64,000 bases of DNA from Nocardia wallacei. GTDB lineage: Bacteria; Actinomycetota; Actinomycetes; Mycobacteriales; Mycobacteriaceae. Positions 33,633 to 42,662 of the stretch are shown here, in pieces. Location: assembly GCF_014466955.1 (NCBI RefSeq), contig NZ_AP023396.1, positions 6,386,001-6,450,000 of the forward strand, read 5' to 3'. Numbering within the stretch: the first letter of the stretch is position 1; each line of letters begins with the position of its first letter. The translations under genes were made by a program, and so were the position numbers. The notes beneath the pieces were generated by a model, which made no database searches, was not told the DNA's origin, and was given only the letters and a program-made list of their open reading frames with translations.

Positions 33633-34529
33633 TCAGGCCGTCGCTGCTCCGGACTCGCCCGGATAGCGCCGCAGGTGCTCGGTCCGTAGCGCGCGCACCC
33701 GATCGCCGATCGGCGGATGACTGCCGAACCAGCGCGACCGCACGGCGAGCAGGCCGGTGCGCGCCGGATACTCCCGCTGCCATCGGCCCAGGGCCGCGGC
33801 GAGATCACGACCGTACCCGTGCTCCGCGGCGAACCGGTCGGCCGCGAACTCCGCCCGGCGGGACCGCGCCGCGGCGGTGCACGGTTCGACGAGAAGCAGT
33901 ACGGACAGCGCCAGGGCGACCGGTCGCCCCGCCGGGGCGGCCACTCCCAGGAACAGCGCCCCGCACAGGACCGGGGCGAGTGCGAACCGGATCGCTATCG
34001 CGGCGGGACCGAACACCTCCAACGGCCGCCCGGCCGCGGCGGCGAGTCGTTTCACCACCGTCACCGGGATCGCGCTCCAGGCGGCGAGCAATCGCAGGCG
34101 CTGGTCGCCACCCACGTGATGGCCCAGTTCATGGGCGAGAACGGCTTCCAGCGCGCGTGGCCGCAGCGACCCGATCGCCCAGCTGGTGACCGCGACGATG
34201 CGGGTCGGCGCGGCGTAGGCGTTCGGCAGCCCGGATTGCTGCACCCACAGGGAATACGGCCACCCGTCCAGGCCCGGTGCCCGAGTGACGTTTTCCCATG
34301 CGGCAGTGAGGATTTCCACCTCGTCGCCGACCGGCTTGCGGAACCCGAGGACGGCGGCCCACGACTGCCGGTTCGGCGAGAACCACGCCGCGTCGAACAG
34401 CACGACCCCGGCGAACAGCCAGCTCCCGACGAGCACCGCCGCCACCCACGGGCCGCCGCACCGCTCGGCGACGAACACGATCAGCACACCCGCTACCGTC
34501 GTGGGCGCCGCGGTTGCCCACCGCCACAT
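33633..34529 (-). CDS. M48 family zinc metalloprotease
   Basis: 298 residues. Two N-terminal hydrophobic helices (about 8-48), then the catalytic motif AHELGHH with zinc ligands His133 and His137 and catalytic Glu134. Two more membrane helices follow (about 165-215). The third ligand is probably the Glu in RRAEFAADRFAAEHG. This is the HtpX/Ste24-like layout of membrane proteases. It would cut membrane or secreted proteins. It is convergent with the two-TM gene, 12 bp apart. Confidence 0.9.
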   Translation of the reverse strand: MWRWATAAPTTVAGVLIVFVAERCGGPWVAAVLVGSWLFAGVVLFDAAWFSPNRQSWAAVLGFRKPVGDEVEILTAAWENVTRAPGLDGWPYSLWVQQSGLPNAYAAPTRIVAVTSWAIGSLRPRALEAVLAHELGHHVGGDQRLRLLAAWSAIPVTVVKRLAAAAGRPLEVFGPAAIAIRFALAPVLCGALFLGVAAPAGRPVALALSVLLLVEPCTAAARSRRAEFAADRFAAEHGYGRDLAAALGRWQREYPARTGLLAVRSRWFGSHPPIGDRVRALRTEHLRRYPGESGAATA

Positions 34530-34565
34530 CGCATTTCACCCCCCGATCCGGGCCGGAGCCGAAGT

Positions 34566-35090
34566 CTACGGCACGAAGACCTCGGCCGCGGCCGGGATGT
34601 TCGGCTTGTCGGTCCGGAAGGTGAGCTGGACCCGGCCGGGCCCGGTGTCCGCGACCAGGATCGCCGCGGTCGAGCGCTGACCGGCCGGGACGAAGCGGCT
34701 CACGCTACCCGCCGCGCCGGAGTCGAGATTGCGCCAGTCGAGGACGGCCGTCACGTCGCAGGCCAGCAGCTGCGGACCCCATTCGCCGACCGGCGAGAAG
34801 CCCTGCGTGATCCGCAGGACCACAGCGTGTTCCGCGCCCGGCGCCTCGGAGTACTGGTAGAGCGGGCCGTCGAAGGCGGTGCCGCCGGCGTTGATCAGTC
34901 CGGCGCACACGCCGTTTCCGAGGGTGAATACCGGACTGAGCCGGAAATCGTTCTTGGCACAGGTGCGCGGCCCGACATTCGACCAGCCGAGCTGACACGG
35001 CTCCCCCGCGTCGGCCATGACGGGCGCGGCCACGGCCGCTCCCGCACCGAGGAATGTGGCGACCGCGGCAACCGAAACCATTCGTTTCAT
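34566..35090 (-). CDS. Secreted protein of unknown function
   Basis: 174 residues with an N-terminal signal peptide (MKRMVSVAAVATFLGAGAAV, cleavage near MADA/GEP). The mature part is a beta-rich domain with four cysteines (CQLGW, TCAKN, VCAGL, ACDVT), which could form two disulfides. I do not recognise the family. It resembles small exported actinobacterial proteins of about 150 residues. It stands between the protease gene and the thiolase-fusion gene, with no clear operon link. Confidence 0.75.
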   Translation of the reverse strand: MKRMVSVAAVATFLGAGAAVAAPVMADAGEPCQLGWSNVGPRTCAKNDFRLSPVFTLGNGVCAGLINAGGTAFDGPLYQYSEAPGAEHAVVLRITQGFSPVGEWGPQLLACDVTAVLDWRNLDSGAAGSVSRFVPAGQRSTAAILVADTGPGRVQLTFRTDKPNIPAAAEVFVP

Positions 35091-35157
35091 CGTCGAAACT
35101 CCCTAGTCTGGAAACTCCCGTTCGGAAAAGTAGTGCGATCCTAGCGATACCGACCGG

Positions 35158-37539
35158 TCACGGGTTGTGCCAGCGGGGAATTCGGCCCTCGCGCAGCGCG
35201 GCGAGTCCTTCGACGGGGTCGCGGTGGGCGATCAGCTTGTCCAGCAGCGGGGCGGGCTCACCGATGGCGGCGAGCGGGTCGGCGGTCCGGTCGGCGTGCG
35301 CCAGGAACGCCAGCGCGGCCCGGATGGCGACGGGTGAGCGCGCGGCGATCTCGGCGGCCAGCTGCCGGGCCACGGTCCGGGCCTTGCCGATCGGGGCCGT
35401 GCGCGCCACCAGTCCGGCGGCGACGGCCTCGGCCGCATCGATGCGGCGGCCGGTGACGATCATGTCGTGCGCGAGCGCCCGGCCGACGACCCGGGGCAGG
35501 CGCACCAGCACGCCGGGGCCCGGGGCCTGCCCGATTCCGGTGTCGGGCAGGGCGAACGAGGCCGCCTCGTCGGCGACCACGAGGTGGCAGGCGAGCACGA
35601 GCTCCAGTCCGCCGCTGTCCGCGCGGCCGTTGACCGCCGCGATCACCGGCTTCGCGGACTCCCGGGCCGACAGTCCGCCGAACCCGCTGCGCGGTTGCGC
35701 CAGCAGCTGCAGCGGCGATATCACCTCGCTCAGATCTGTTCCGGTGCAGAATGTTTCGTCACCCGCACCGCTGAGCACCGCGACCCACAGGTCGTCGTCG
35801 TGCTGGAACGCGGTGAAGATCTCGTCGAGTTCGCGCTGCGCCCGCGCGTTCAGCGCGTTGCCCGCCTCGGGACGGTCGATCATCACCTCGAGCACATGCT
35901 CCGAGCGCGTGACGACGACGTGGGTGTACGACTCGCGCAGCGCGGGCACCCGCGGGCCCAGGTGCGCGTCCAGCAGCTCCCGCGTGGACGCGACCCGGTT
36001 GCCGTCGGCGGTCGACCGGACGAAGACCTGCCCGCCGATCGGCTCGGTGTCGCCGGTCAGCGCATCTATCAGCGCCGTGTCCTGTTCGAGCACGTTGGCG
36101 AGGAACCGGCTGCCGTCGTCCAGCCTGCCCACCACGATGGCGACGGCCGAGCCGTCGCGCTCGAATCGCACGGCGCAGCTCTCCACCGTCGCCCGGCCGT
36201 CGGCGTGATACACCGGCCGCACGCCCGGCGCCGCGTCCAGTTCGGCCCGCGCCACGGCCGTGCGCTCGGAACGCCAGGCGGTGGGCGTCGTCGTGTAGAC
36301 GCCCACCGAATGCTTGCTGAGGATTCCGCCGTTGGCGGCCACGAGCCCGTAGCTGCCGGGCCGATCGCGCACGCGCGCAACCATTTCCGCGATGGCGTGG
36401 GTGGTGTAGTTGTTGCCGGGTCCGCCGAAGTACGGCAGGCCGCCGGTGACCGTCAGGCCCCGCGGATCGTCCGGCGCCAGCCCCAGGCCGTCGCAGAGAT
36501 TGAACACCGCGATCGGGAAGCAGCTGTACAGGTCCAGCACCGACACCTGATCGAGTTCGATCCCGGCCAGGTCCAGCGCGCAGCGGACGGCGGCCACGGC
36601 CGCGGGACTGCGGCTCAGGTCCGGTCGCTCGAGCAAGGCCCGCTCGGTCAGGTCGGCGTGCCCGGGCATGAACACCATGCGCGACTGCGCGATACCGAGC
36701 CGCCGCGCCGCCGCCAGCGACACGATCAGCACCGCGGCGGCCTGATTCACCTGTTCGCGGGCGACCAGCAGCCGGGTGTAGGCGTCGGTGATGCGGCGAT
36801 TGCGCTCGTCCACCGCGATCAGTTCCGCGGCGTCGCGCACGCTGGGCGCCGCCGCGTGCGGGTTATCGGCGGCGACCGCACTGAATCGGCCGAACAGCTC
36901 GCCCATGGCCCGCGCGTACTCCCGTGGCGAGCTGCCCAGGCGCGCCCGGCGGGCGTTCTCCAGCACGGTGTAGGACACCGCCGGCTCCACCATCCGGTGC
37001 AGCACACCTTGGGAGGGGGTCATCCCCTCGATCCCGTAGCCGCGGTCCTCCAGCGAACCGCCTACGCGCTCGGTGAAATCGGGCCGCTCCGTGACAGGGC
37101 GGGTCGCGAGGTCGCGGACCGTGGAGATGGCCTCCGCGCCGAACACCACGGCGACCGCGGAGTTGCCCGCGGCGATCTCCCCGCACAACTCGGTGACCAG
37201 TTGCTGCGGCGTCTGCCCGCCGGTCGGTCCGAGGATCGCGCGGCGTGGCCGCGCGCCGATGCGTGCGGCCACGGCTCGCGGCACATTGTCCGGCGCGCCC
37301 AGAGCGGCGCGGGCGAACGCGCTCGAGTCGTCGAAAGCGCGGATCGCGGCGATCGTATCCAGTTCCGCGACAAGCCTTTCCGCGTCGCCGCCGGTGTCGG
37401 CCACCGCGGCGCGCACCGCCGCGGCCGCCAGCTCGGCGGCGGACAATCCGCGATAACCCGGCTCGCCGAGGCGCTCGGAGATCTGACCGACGCCGACGAT
37501 GACCGGTGTGTGCGGCGGCAAGCCCGCATCCGACCCCAT
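35158..37539 (-). CDS. Thiolase-like acetyltransferase fused to enoyl-CoA hydratase
   Basis: 793 residues from the ATG at 37539 with GTGAGG 8 nt upstream. Residues about 1-500 are an acetyl-CoA acetyltransferase-like/SCP-x-type thiolase: PVIVGVGQISERLG, LDLYSCFPIAVFNLC with a cysteine at the nucleophile-like position, and GGLPYFGGPGNNYTTHAIAE. Residues about 535-793 are a crotonase domain: HVLEVMIDRPEAGNALNARA, GAGDETFCTGTDLSE for the oxyanion hole, and NGRADSGGLELVLACHLVVA. The fusion joins hydration and thiolysis steps of beta-oxidation-like chemistry. It lies 89 bp after the DUF3556 gene, whose promoter has a KstR-like box. Confidence 0.85.
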   Translation of the reverse strand: MGSDAGLPPHTPVIVGVGQISERLGEPGYRGLSAAELAAAAVRAAVADTGGDAERLVAELDTIAAIRAFDDSSAFARAALGAPDNVPRAVAARIGARPRRAILGPTGGQTPQQLVTELCGEIAAGNSAVAVVFGAEAISTVRDLATRPVTERPDFTERVGGSLEDRGYGIEGMTPSQGVLHRMVEPAVSYTVLENARRARLGSSPREYARAMGELFGRFSAVAADNPHAAAPSVRDAAELIAVDERNRRITDAYTRLLVAREQVNQAAAVLIVSLAAARRLGIAQSRMVFMPGHADLTERALLERPDLSRSPAAVAAVRCALDLAGIELDQVSVLDLYSCFPIAVFNLCDGLGLAPDDPRGLTVTGGLPYFGGPGNNYTTHAIAEMVARVRDRPGSYGLVAANGGILSKHSVGVYTTTPTAWRSERTAVARAELDAAPGVRPVYHADGRATVESCAVRFERDGSAVAIVVGRLDDGSRFLANVLEQDTALIDALTGDTEPIGGQVFVRSTADGNRVASTRELLDAHLGPRVPALRESYTHVVVTRSEHVLEVMIDRPEAGNALNARAQRELDEIFTAFQHDDDLWVAVLSGAGDETFCTGTDLSEVISPLQLLAQPRSGFGGLSARESAKPVIAAVNGRADSGGLELVLACHLVVADEAASFALPDTGIGQAPGPGVLVRLPRVVGRALAHDMIVTGRRIDAAEAVAAGLVARTAPIGKARTVARQLAAEIAARSPVAIRAALAFLAHADRTADPLAAIGEPAPLLDKLIAHRDPVEGLAALREGRIPRWHNP

Positions 37540-37628
37540 GGAAGACACCTCACTGGACACTCGTCCGAATGTAGTAGGAGAGCCGGACCCGGACAACGGA
37601 CCGACCTCGGAACAACCGCTGCCAGACG

Positions 37629-39353
37629 TCACTTCGCGCCGTCGACGTGCACCGGGAGGTCGTCCGCCCACGGCTGCCGGGTCACCATGTCGGCCACCCG
37701 CACCACGCCGCGCTCGAACTCGCCGGTGGCCGCGTCGACCAGGCGGTACGCCTGCTCCTGCCGGTGGATCGGCTGCGCGTCGAGCAGGATCACCCGCACC
37801 TCGCCCGGCTCGAATCGGCACCGCCGCTGCAGCGCCGCGATGAGCTGCTCGTTGTGCATGTGGCCGTCACCGAAATTCCAGCCGACGGCCGTGCTGCAGA
37901 TGCGTTCGCCGTCGGTGATCGTGTACTCGTCCTCGCGACCCTCCGGCAGGGCGCGGTGCACCAGGGTGAACAGTGCGCGACCGTGGGTGTTCATGGCCCG
38001 GAACGCGTAGCCGAGGTAGAGCGGAATCTGCGCGCGATCCTTACCGTAGTACCGCTCCAGCTGGGCCTGCGGCATGCTGGCGATCGCGACGACGCCGGTG
38101 CCGATCTTCGCCGCGGCCGAGGGTTTCACGCACCACAGGCTGGTGTCCCAGTTCCCGGCGTAGTACCGCATGCCCGGCAGGAAGGAGATCTTGCGCGGGA
38201 ACAGGTTTCCCGCCACGACGATCCCCGCGATCACGACGAACAACGCCGCCACCGGGACCGGATCGCTCAGCTCACCGAGCCCGATATCGGCGTGCGCGAC
38301 GAACAGCGTCCCCATGCCGAAGATCATGAAGACGTTCCACTCCAGCGGCACGCCCATCGGGATGGCGGTCAGGATCCCCAGATGGAACAGCAGCATCACG
38401 ACCGCGGCCACCGCGGTGGGCCAGCCGCCGCCGGAGAACAACAGCACCAGCGGCACCAGCATCTCCACCGCCGTGCTGGTGTGCGCCACGATCCGTGACA
38501 GCCGTCCCGGGCGCAGATCGTCGGGAAAGTCCTCGAAGAACTTCCGCTTGATCCACCGCGGCCGCATCACCGGGCTGTTGGACATCATCGTGGACACCAC
38601 GAAGGGGAAGTGGCGGTTCAGTTTCGAGGTCGCCGCGCCCATCCAGATGACCAGGAACACAACCTTCGCCCCGACGAGCACATCGACGCCGGAGAACAGG
38701 AAGGTCACCGCCAGGGTGGCGTACACCTCGCCGCGCGCCGCCAGGAAGATCACCTTGTCGCGCAGCCCGAGCACGGCCAGCACGCCGAGGATCGCCGCGA
38801 CATGCCCGACCGGCAGCAGGCCGACGGTGGTATCCAGTTCCGGTATCGGCCCGGTACCGTCGGCCAGCAGCGCCCACACCAGCAGCACCAGCAGCGCCGC
38901 GTAGAGCGCGACATCCACCGGTGTCCGGGTGTCGCCCTTCGTCAACGGGATCCGGCCGGGCCAGGGCGGCAGCCGAATCGTCTTGGGGCGCAACCAATAC
39001 AGGATCGACCCCAGGGGCGGGAAGAACCGGTTGTTCAGCGGGCCGAAGCCGCAGCCGAGCCCGACCACCTCGAACAGCAGCGTGTACAGCACGACCTTCT
39101 CGAAGACGATCGGCTCCGACCACCACGAGCCCACCCGGGTGAATCCGTCGATGCCGCTGGTGGTCAGCGCGAACAACCACCCGCCGAGGATGTACAGGCA
39201 GATCTTGGCGACGTAGAACAGGTGCAGCACGACCGGAGTGCCGAAACCCACCTCGGCCCAGTGCCGTGCCATCGGCCGGATTCTTTCGCTGCGACTGCCC
39301 CGGCTCCACTGCGCCATGTCGACCACGGGCAGATCGGGCTCGACAAACCCCAT
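37629..39353 (-). CDS. DUF3556 family transmembrane protein
   Basis: 574 residues from the ATG at 39353 with GGAGGG 5 nt upstream. About ten hydrophobic helices occupy residues 40-400 (e.g. LHLFYVAKICLYILGGWLFA, VFLVIWMGAATSKLN). A cytosolic domain of about 170 residues follows (YYGKDRAQIPLYLGYAFRAM, AVGWNFGDGHMHNEQLIAAL). This matches the DUF3556 proteins conserved in mycobacteria and Nocardia, whose function is unsettled. The position next to the thiolase-crotonase fusion and behind a KstR-like box suggests a role in sterol or lipid handling; that is inference. Confidence 0.85.
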   Translation of the reverse strand: MGFVEPDLPVVDMAQWSRGSRSERIRPMARHWAEVGFGTPVVLHLFYVAKICLYILGGWLFALTTSGIDGFTRVGSWWSEPIVFEKVVLYTLLFEVVGLGCGFGPLNNRFFPPLGSILYWLRPKTIRLPPWPGRIPLTKGDTRTPVDVALYAALLVLLVWALLADGTGPIPELDTTVGLLPVGHVAAILGVLAVLGLRDKVIFLAARGEVYATLAVTFLFSGVDVLVGAKVVFLVIWMGAATSKLNRHFPFVVSTMMSNSPVMRPRWIKRKFFEDFPDDLRPGRLSRIVAHTSTAVEMLVPLVLLFSGGGWPTAVAAVVMLLFHLGILTAIPMGVPLEWNVFMIFGMGTLFVAHADIGLGELSDPVPVAALFVVIAGIVVAGNLFPRKISFLPGMRYYAGNWDTSLWCVKPSAAAKIGTGVVAIASMPQAQLERYYGKDRAQIPLYLGYAFRAMNTHGRALFTLVHRALPEGREDEYTITDGERICSTAVGWNFGDGHMHNEQLIAALQRRCRFEPGEVRVILLDAQPIHRQEQAYRLVDAATGEFERGVVRVADMVTRQPWADDLPVHVDGAK

Positions 39354-39404
39354 CGGACCCTCCGTTCCATCCTGCGGACGGGCGGTCACGCTATCACAGG
39401 GAAC

Positions 39405-39418
39405 TAGAACTTGTTATA
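39405..39418. promoter_or_regulatory. KstR-like box TAGAACTTGTTATA
   Basis: Exact fit to TnnAACnnGTTnnA, 51 bp upstream of the DUF3556 gene. It overlaps the last codons of the preceding same-strand LLM gene (stop at 39414-39416). Confidence 0.6.
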
Positions 39419-40430
39419 GAAATGCTTCCTGTCGCTGATCGGAGCCGTGCGCGGCCGCCGCGCCGGTCAATTCGACCGACCGCACCCGATCGTCGATCCG
39501 GGTGGCGCCGTGGGCGAGGATCAGTTCGTCGGCCCGGATGGACGCGGCGAACTCGGCCAGGAACTCGTGCACCTCGGCGGGCGTGCCGACGGCGGTGTAC
39601 CGGGTCATCGCGGCGAGCGACTGCCCGTTGGGGGACGCGAGGAAGGCGTCGATCTCGGCGTCGGTGAAGTCGGGGGCGGCCGGGCCGCGCCGGATCATCA
39701 TCCGGGCCCGCGCCCGGTAGGCGATCCGCTTCTGCTCGACGGCCGCGTCGTGATCCTCGGCGGCGAACACATTGGCGCCGGCCATCACGTAGGGCTCGGC
39801 CAGTTGCGGCGACGGCCGGAAGGTGTCGCGGTACACCTCGACCGCCTGGTGCAGGGCGTCGGGAGCGAAGTGGGACGCGAAGGCGTAGGGCAGGCCCAGC
39901 TGCGCCGCGAGCTGCGCGCCGAACAGTGACGATCCCAGAATGTAGAGCGGCACAATGCCTTCGGCGCGCGGCACCGCCTGCACCCCCGGCACCCGCGTCT
40001 CGCCGGTCAGGTAGCCCTGCAACTCCAGCACGTCCTGGGGAAACGAGTCGGCCGAGGACGGATTGCGGCGCAGCGCCAGCATCGTCTTCTGGTCGCTGCC
40101 CGGCGCGCGGCCGAGTCCCAGGTCGATCCGGCCGGGAAACAGGGTCTCCAGGGTGCCGAACTGTTCGGCGATCACCAGCGGCGAATGGTTGGGCAGCATG
40201 ATGCCGCCCGCGCCGAGCCGGATGGTGTCGGTGTGCGCCGCGACGTAGCCGATGAGCACGCTGGTGGCGCTGGACGCGATCGACTCCATGTTGTGGTGCT
40301 CGGCGTACCAGACCCGCCGGTACCCGCTGCGCTCACCGGCGCGGGCCAGCGCCACGCTGTTGGTGTAGCTGTCGCGGGCGGTACGGCCGGGTTCGATCGA
40401 TGCCAGGTCGAGTAGGGACAGGGCGGTCAT
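39414..40430 (-). CDS. LLM-class flavin-dependent oxidoreductase (alkanal-monooxygenase-like)
   Basis: 338 residues from the ATG at 40430; AGGAAAGG lies somewhat far upstream (about 9-16 nt). Motifs of the MsnO8/alkanal-monooxygenase-like subgroup: [45 protein letters not shown], and [13 protein letters not shown]. It would use FMNH2 to oxygenate a small substrate, or F420. It lies 36 bp after an ArsR gene on the same strand, so the pair is probably one transcript controlled by that ArsR. Confidence 0.9.
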   Translation of the reverse strand: MTALSLLDLASIEPGRTARDSYTNSVALARAGERSGYRRVWYAEHHNMESIASSATSVLIGYVAAHTDTIRLGAGGIMLPNHSPLVIAEQFGTLETLFPGRIDLGLGRAPGSDQKTMLALRRNPSSADSFPQDVLELQGYLTGETRVPGVQAVPRAEGIVPLYILGSSLFGAQLAAQLGLPYAFASHFAPDALHQAVEVYRDTFRPSPQLAEPYVMAGANVFAAEDHDAAVEQKRIAYRARARMMIRRGPAAPDFTDAEIDAFLASPNGQSLAAMTRYTAVGTPAEVHEFLAEFAASIRADELILAHGATRIDDRVRSVELTGAAAAHGSDQRQEAFL

Positions 40431-40466
40431 CGGGCGCTGCCTTTCCTGTGGTCGGAGCACGCGCGG

Positions 40467-40760
40467 TCAGAGCGCGTGATGGAGTTGCTCGGTGAAGGCC
40501 CGGATGCGGGCCTCGTCGCGGCGGTAGTAGGTCCACTGCCCGCGCCGGGTCGCGGACAGGAATCCGGCGCGATGCAGGATCGCCAGGTGCGCCGACATGG
40601 TCGATGCCGAGGTACCCGCCTTCTGCTGGAGGAGGCCGACGCACACACCGAGATCGGCCGTCTCCGCGCCGCGCTCCGGGAAGTTCGCGTCCGGGTCCTT
40701 GAGCCACTCCAGGATGCGCAGCCGCGTCTCGTTCGACAGGGCCTTGCACTCGTCGAGCAT
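40467..40760 (-). CDS. ArsR family winged-helix regulator
   Basis: 97 residues from the ATG at 40760 (MLDECKAL); GTG codons up to three positions upstream are alternatives. ArsR fold: ALSNETRLRILEWLKDP, the recognition helix AGTSASTMSAHLAILHRAGF, and the wing SATRRGQWTYYRRDE. Only one non-terminal cysteine (GVCVGL) is near the HTH, so a classical metal-thiolate site is not evident and a redox or organic ligand is possible. An ATTTCG-N8-CGAAAT repeat lies just upstream. Confidence 0.9.
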   Translation of the reverse strand: MLDECKALSNETRLRILEWLKDPDANFPERGAETADLGVCVGLLQQKAGTSASTMSAHLAILHRAGFLSATRRGQWTYYRRDEARIRAFTEQLHHAL

Positions 40761-40777
40761 CGTCACCACCGTTCGGT

Positions 40778-40797
40778 ATTTCGCTGATAAACGAAAT
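40778..40797. promoter_or_regulatory. Inverted repeat ATTTCG-N8-CGAAAT, likely ArsR operator
   Basis: 6-bp arms around an AT-rich 8-bp centre, 17 bp upstream of the ArsR ATG. Position and symmetry fit an autoregulatory ArsR site. Confidence 0.6.
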
Positions 40798-40870
40798 TAC
40801 TCCCCCGGCGACGCGCGAGCACCATGACGATGCTCACTGCTCTACCTGATGCGAAGGCCGAACCCTGTCG

Positions 40871-41803
40871 ATGCGGGAGGTGGCGGACTATGGTGAGGGT
40901 GTGGTACCGGAGCCAGGCGAGCGTTTCGCGGGATTTCTGCTGCGAACCCGGCTCGGCCGCGGGGGCAGCAGCGAGGTGTTCCTGGCCGAGGACCTGGAAC
41001 GATCGCGGCCGGTGTCGCTGAAGATTCTGGGGCCCGAGGCCAGTCGATCGGCGGCGGCGCGGGCTCGGTTCGTGCACGAGTTCGACATTCTTTCGGCTCT
41101 GCGCCACCCCAACATCGTGCGCATGTACGACCACGGCGAGACCGCCGGGCGGCTCTGGTCGGCGCACGAATACGTCGCGGGCACAACGGGTTTGGAGTTG
41201 GTGCGGATGCCGCACCAACATCCGCACCTGGCCCGGGTGCTGCCGCTGCTGACCCGGGTGGCGGCGGGGCTGGACTTCGCGCACGCCAACGGCGTGGTCC
41301 ATCTCGACATCAAGCCGGCGAACGTGCTCGTCGGCGCGAATCGGCCCGCTACGGTGAAGATCTCCGACTTCGACCAGGCCCGCTGGCTGAATCGGCCCGA
41401 GCCGCCGCTGGCCACCGACGGCTTCGTCGTCGTGTCGGTGCCCTACGCCGCACCGGAACTGCTGAAGGCGGAAACGGTCTCCCCCGCGACCGACCAATAC
41501 GCCTTGGCGTGCTCGGCGATCGAACTCCTCACGGGGCGACCACCATTCCCGCGCGGGGACCTGATGGCCACCGCGCAGGCGCAACTACACGACACGCCAC
41601 CCGACATCTCGGCGCGCAAGCACTGGATCCCGCGAGAGGTCGTCGCGGTGCTGCACCGATCGCTCGCCAAGGACCCCGCCGACCGCTATCCCACCTGCGC
41701 CGAACCGATCCGGCTACTCACCGAGGCGCTCCGCGACATCGACCCGCGTCCGCTCGCACCGCTGCGAAACCGCATGACGGCCGCGTTCAGCCGGGTGGGC
41801 TAG
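40871..41803 (+). CDS. Soluble serine/threonine protein kinase with DFD motif
   Basis: 310 residues. Kinase motifs: glycine loop LGRGGSSEV (28-36), Lys51 in VSLKIL, helix-C Glu70, catalytic loop HLDIKPAN (144-151) with Asp146 and Lys148, then DFD (166-168) where most kinases have DFG. APE is at about 194-196. The protein ends shortly after the kinase domain, with no transmembrane helix or sensor domain, unlike most actinobacterial Pkn proteins. Key catalytic residues are otherwise present, so it is probably active. The start could also be a GTG at 40901. Confidence 0.9.
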   Translation: MREVADYGEGVVPEPGERFAGFLLRTRLGRGGSSEVFLAEDLERSRPVSLKILGPEASRSAAARARFVHEFDILSALRHPNIVRMYDHGETAGRLWSAHEYVAGTTGLELVRMPHQHPHLARVLPLLTRVAAGLDFAHANGVVHLDIKPANVLVGANRPATVKISDFDQARWLNRPEPPLATDGFVVVSVPYAAPELLKAETVSPATDQYALACSAIELLTGRPPFPRGDLMATAQAQLHDTPPDISARKHWIPREVVAVLHRSLAKDPADRYPTCAEPIRLLTEALRDIDPRPLAPLRNRMTAAFSRVG

Positions 41804-42205
41804 AGCGTGGGCCGTCGCCGTTCGGCCGCATGGTCGCTCGTGGGTAGCTACATGTGCGCAAGTTGCCATCACACGCCCTGTCGCCGTTCGTCGTGCCACT
41901 GAAATCGCAACTCTACCGGTACCTTTCGCACGGAATTGGTCGCTGTTGTCCGGTATTCTCGATCCAGCCAGGGACACGCCGGGCGACTCGCCAGAGATTT
42001 GCTGAAAGTGGTTGCGGTGGCTCTAGAGTGCGTATGCACCGCCGTGCACGGGTGTCTCCGGGGTGGAGTCGGCGAACTGCCCACCCGGGGTCGGTGGCGC
42101 CGCGTGCGGTGGGGAGGCCCCCGAGGAAGGCGGCTTCCCCACCGGCACCGCAGAGTTCGCGAAAGTCGTTGTGCGAGGCGGTAATCAGCTGAGGAGTGGT
42201 TGGGT
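41804..42205 (+). other. Intergenic stretch after the kinase gene
   Basis: About 400 bp with no convincing gene. Short open frames are shadows of one another and lack ribosome sites. It contains one 9-bp-stem hairpin (listed) and a possible plus-strand -10 (TAGAGT, about 42025) with a TTGCTG 19 nt upstream. It is presumably the promoter region for the small proline-rich protein. Confidence 0.45.
42107..42144. other. Hairpin with 9-bp stem
   Basis: CGGTGGGGA (42107-42115) and TCCCCACCG (42136-42144) around a 20-nt loop, 61 bp upstream of the small proline-rich gene. It could attenuate or terminate transcription; no function can be shown. Confidence 0.4.
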
Positions 42206-42574
42206 ATGGGGTCGCGATCGGGTGCATTGGATTTCGTGGAAGAGGTAACGGCCCGCTACGGGTCGGTCGAGGCATACTTCGCTCAACTCCGCGCCGAGGT
42301 GGACGAGCCGGACGAGGAGCCGACCGAACAACTCCCGGTCCTCCCCCCACCTCGTTCCACCGCACCCACCCACCCCGCACCACCCCACCCCGGCTCCCCC
42401 ACACCACCGCAAACTCCCCGCACCCGACTACCCCACCAAACGCCACCACCACCGCTCCAGAACACACCGAGACCGCAGGCGTACCGTGCACCCGCCCAAC
42501 CGGCGGCAGCGTCCTCCGGTGGAAAACGCAAAGCTGCCGCCGCAGTATGGCGTCGGTTGATCGGGCGGGGTTGA
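42206..42574 (+). CDS. Small acidic/proline-rich protein, unknown function
   Basis: 122 residues from the ATG at 42206, with GAGGAG 9 nt upstream; a TTG two codons earlier also exists. Residues about 3-45 are acidic and helical (LDFVEEVTARYGSVEAYFAQ). Residues 46-95 are a proline/threonine-rich linker. The C-terminus is basic (GGKRKAAAAVWRRLIGRG). Codon use is less GC3-rich in the linker. Such a layout suggests an adaptor or a nucleic-acid- or membrane-touching protein, and the neighbouring kinase makes a phosphorylation target conceivable. No family is recognised. Confidence 0.5.
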   Translation: MGSRSGALDFVEEVTARYGSVEAYFAQLRAEVDEPDEEPTEQLPVLPPPRSTAPTHPAPPHPGSPTPPQTPRTRLPHQTPPPPLQNTPRPQAYRAPAQPAAASSGGKRKAAAAVWRRLIGRG

Positions 42575-42662
42575 GACGACGCGCATTCGCATGCGGCCGC
42601 TGGTTGAGGTGGGGGTGGGTGGGTATTGCGGGGGTGGACATTGCCGAGAAGGGGGTGACGAC

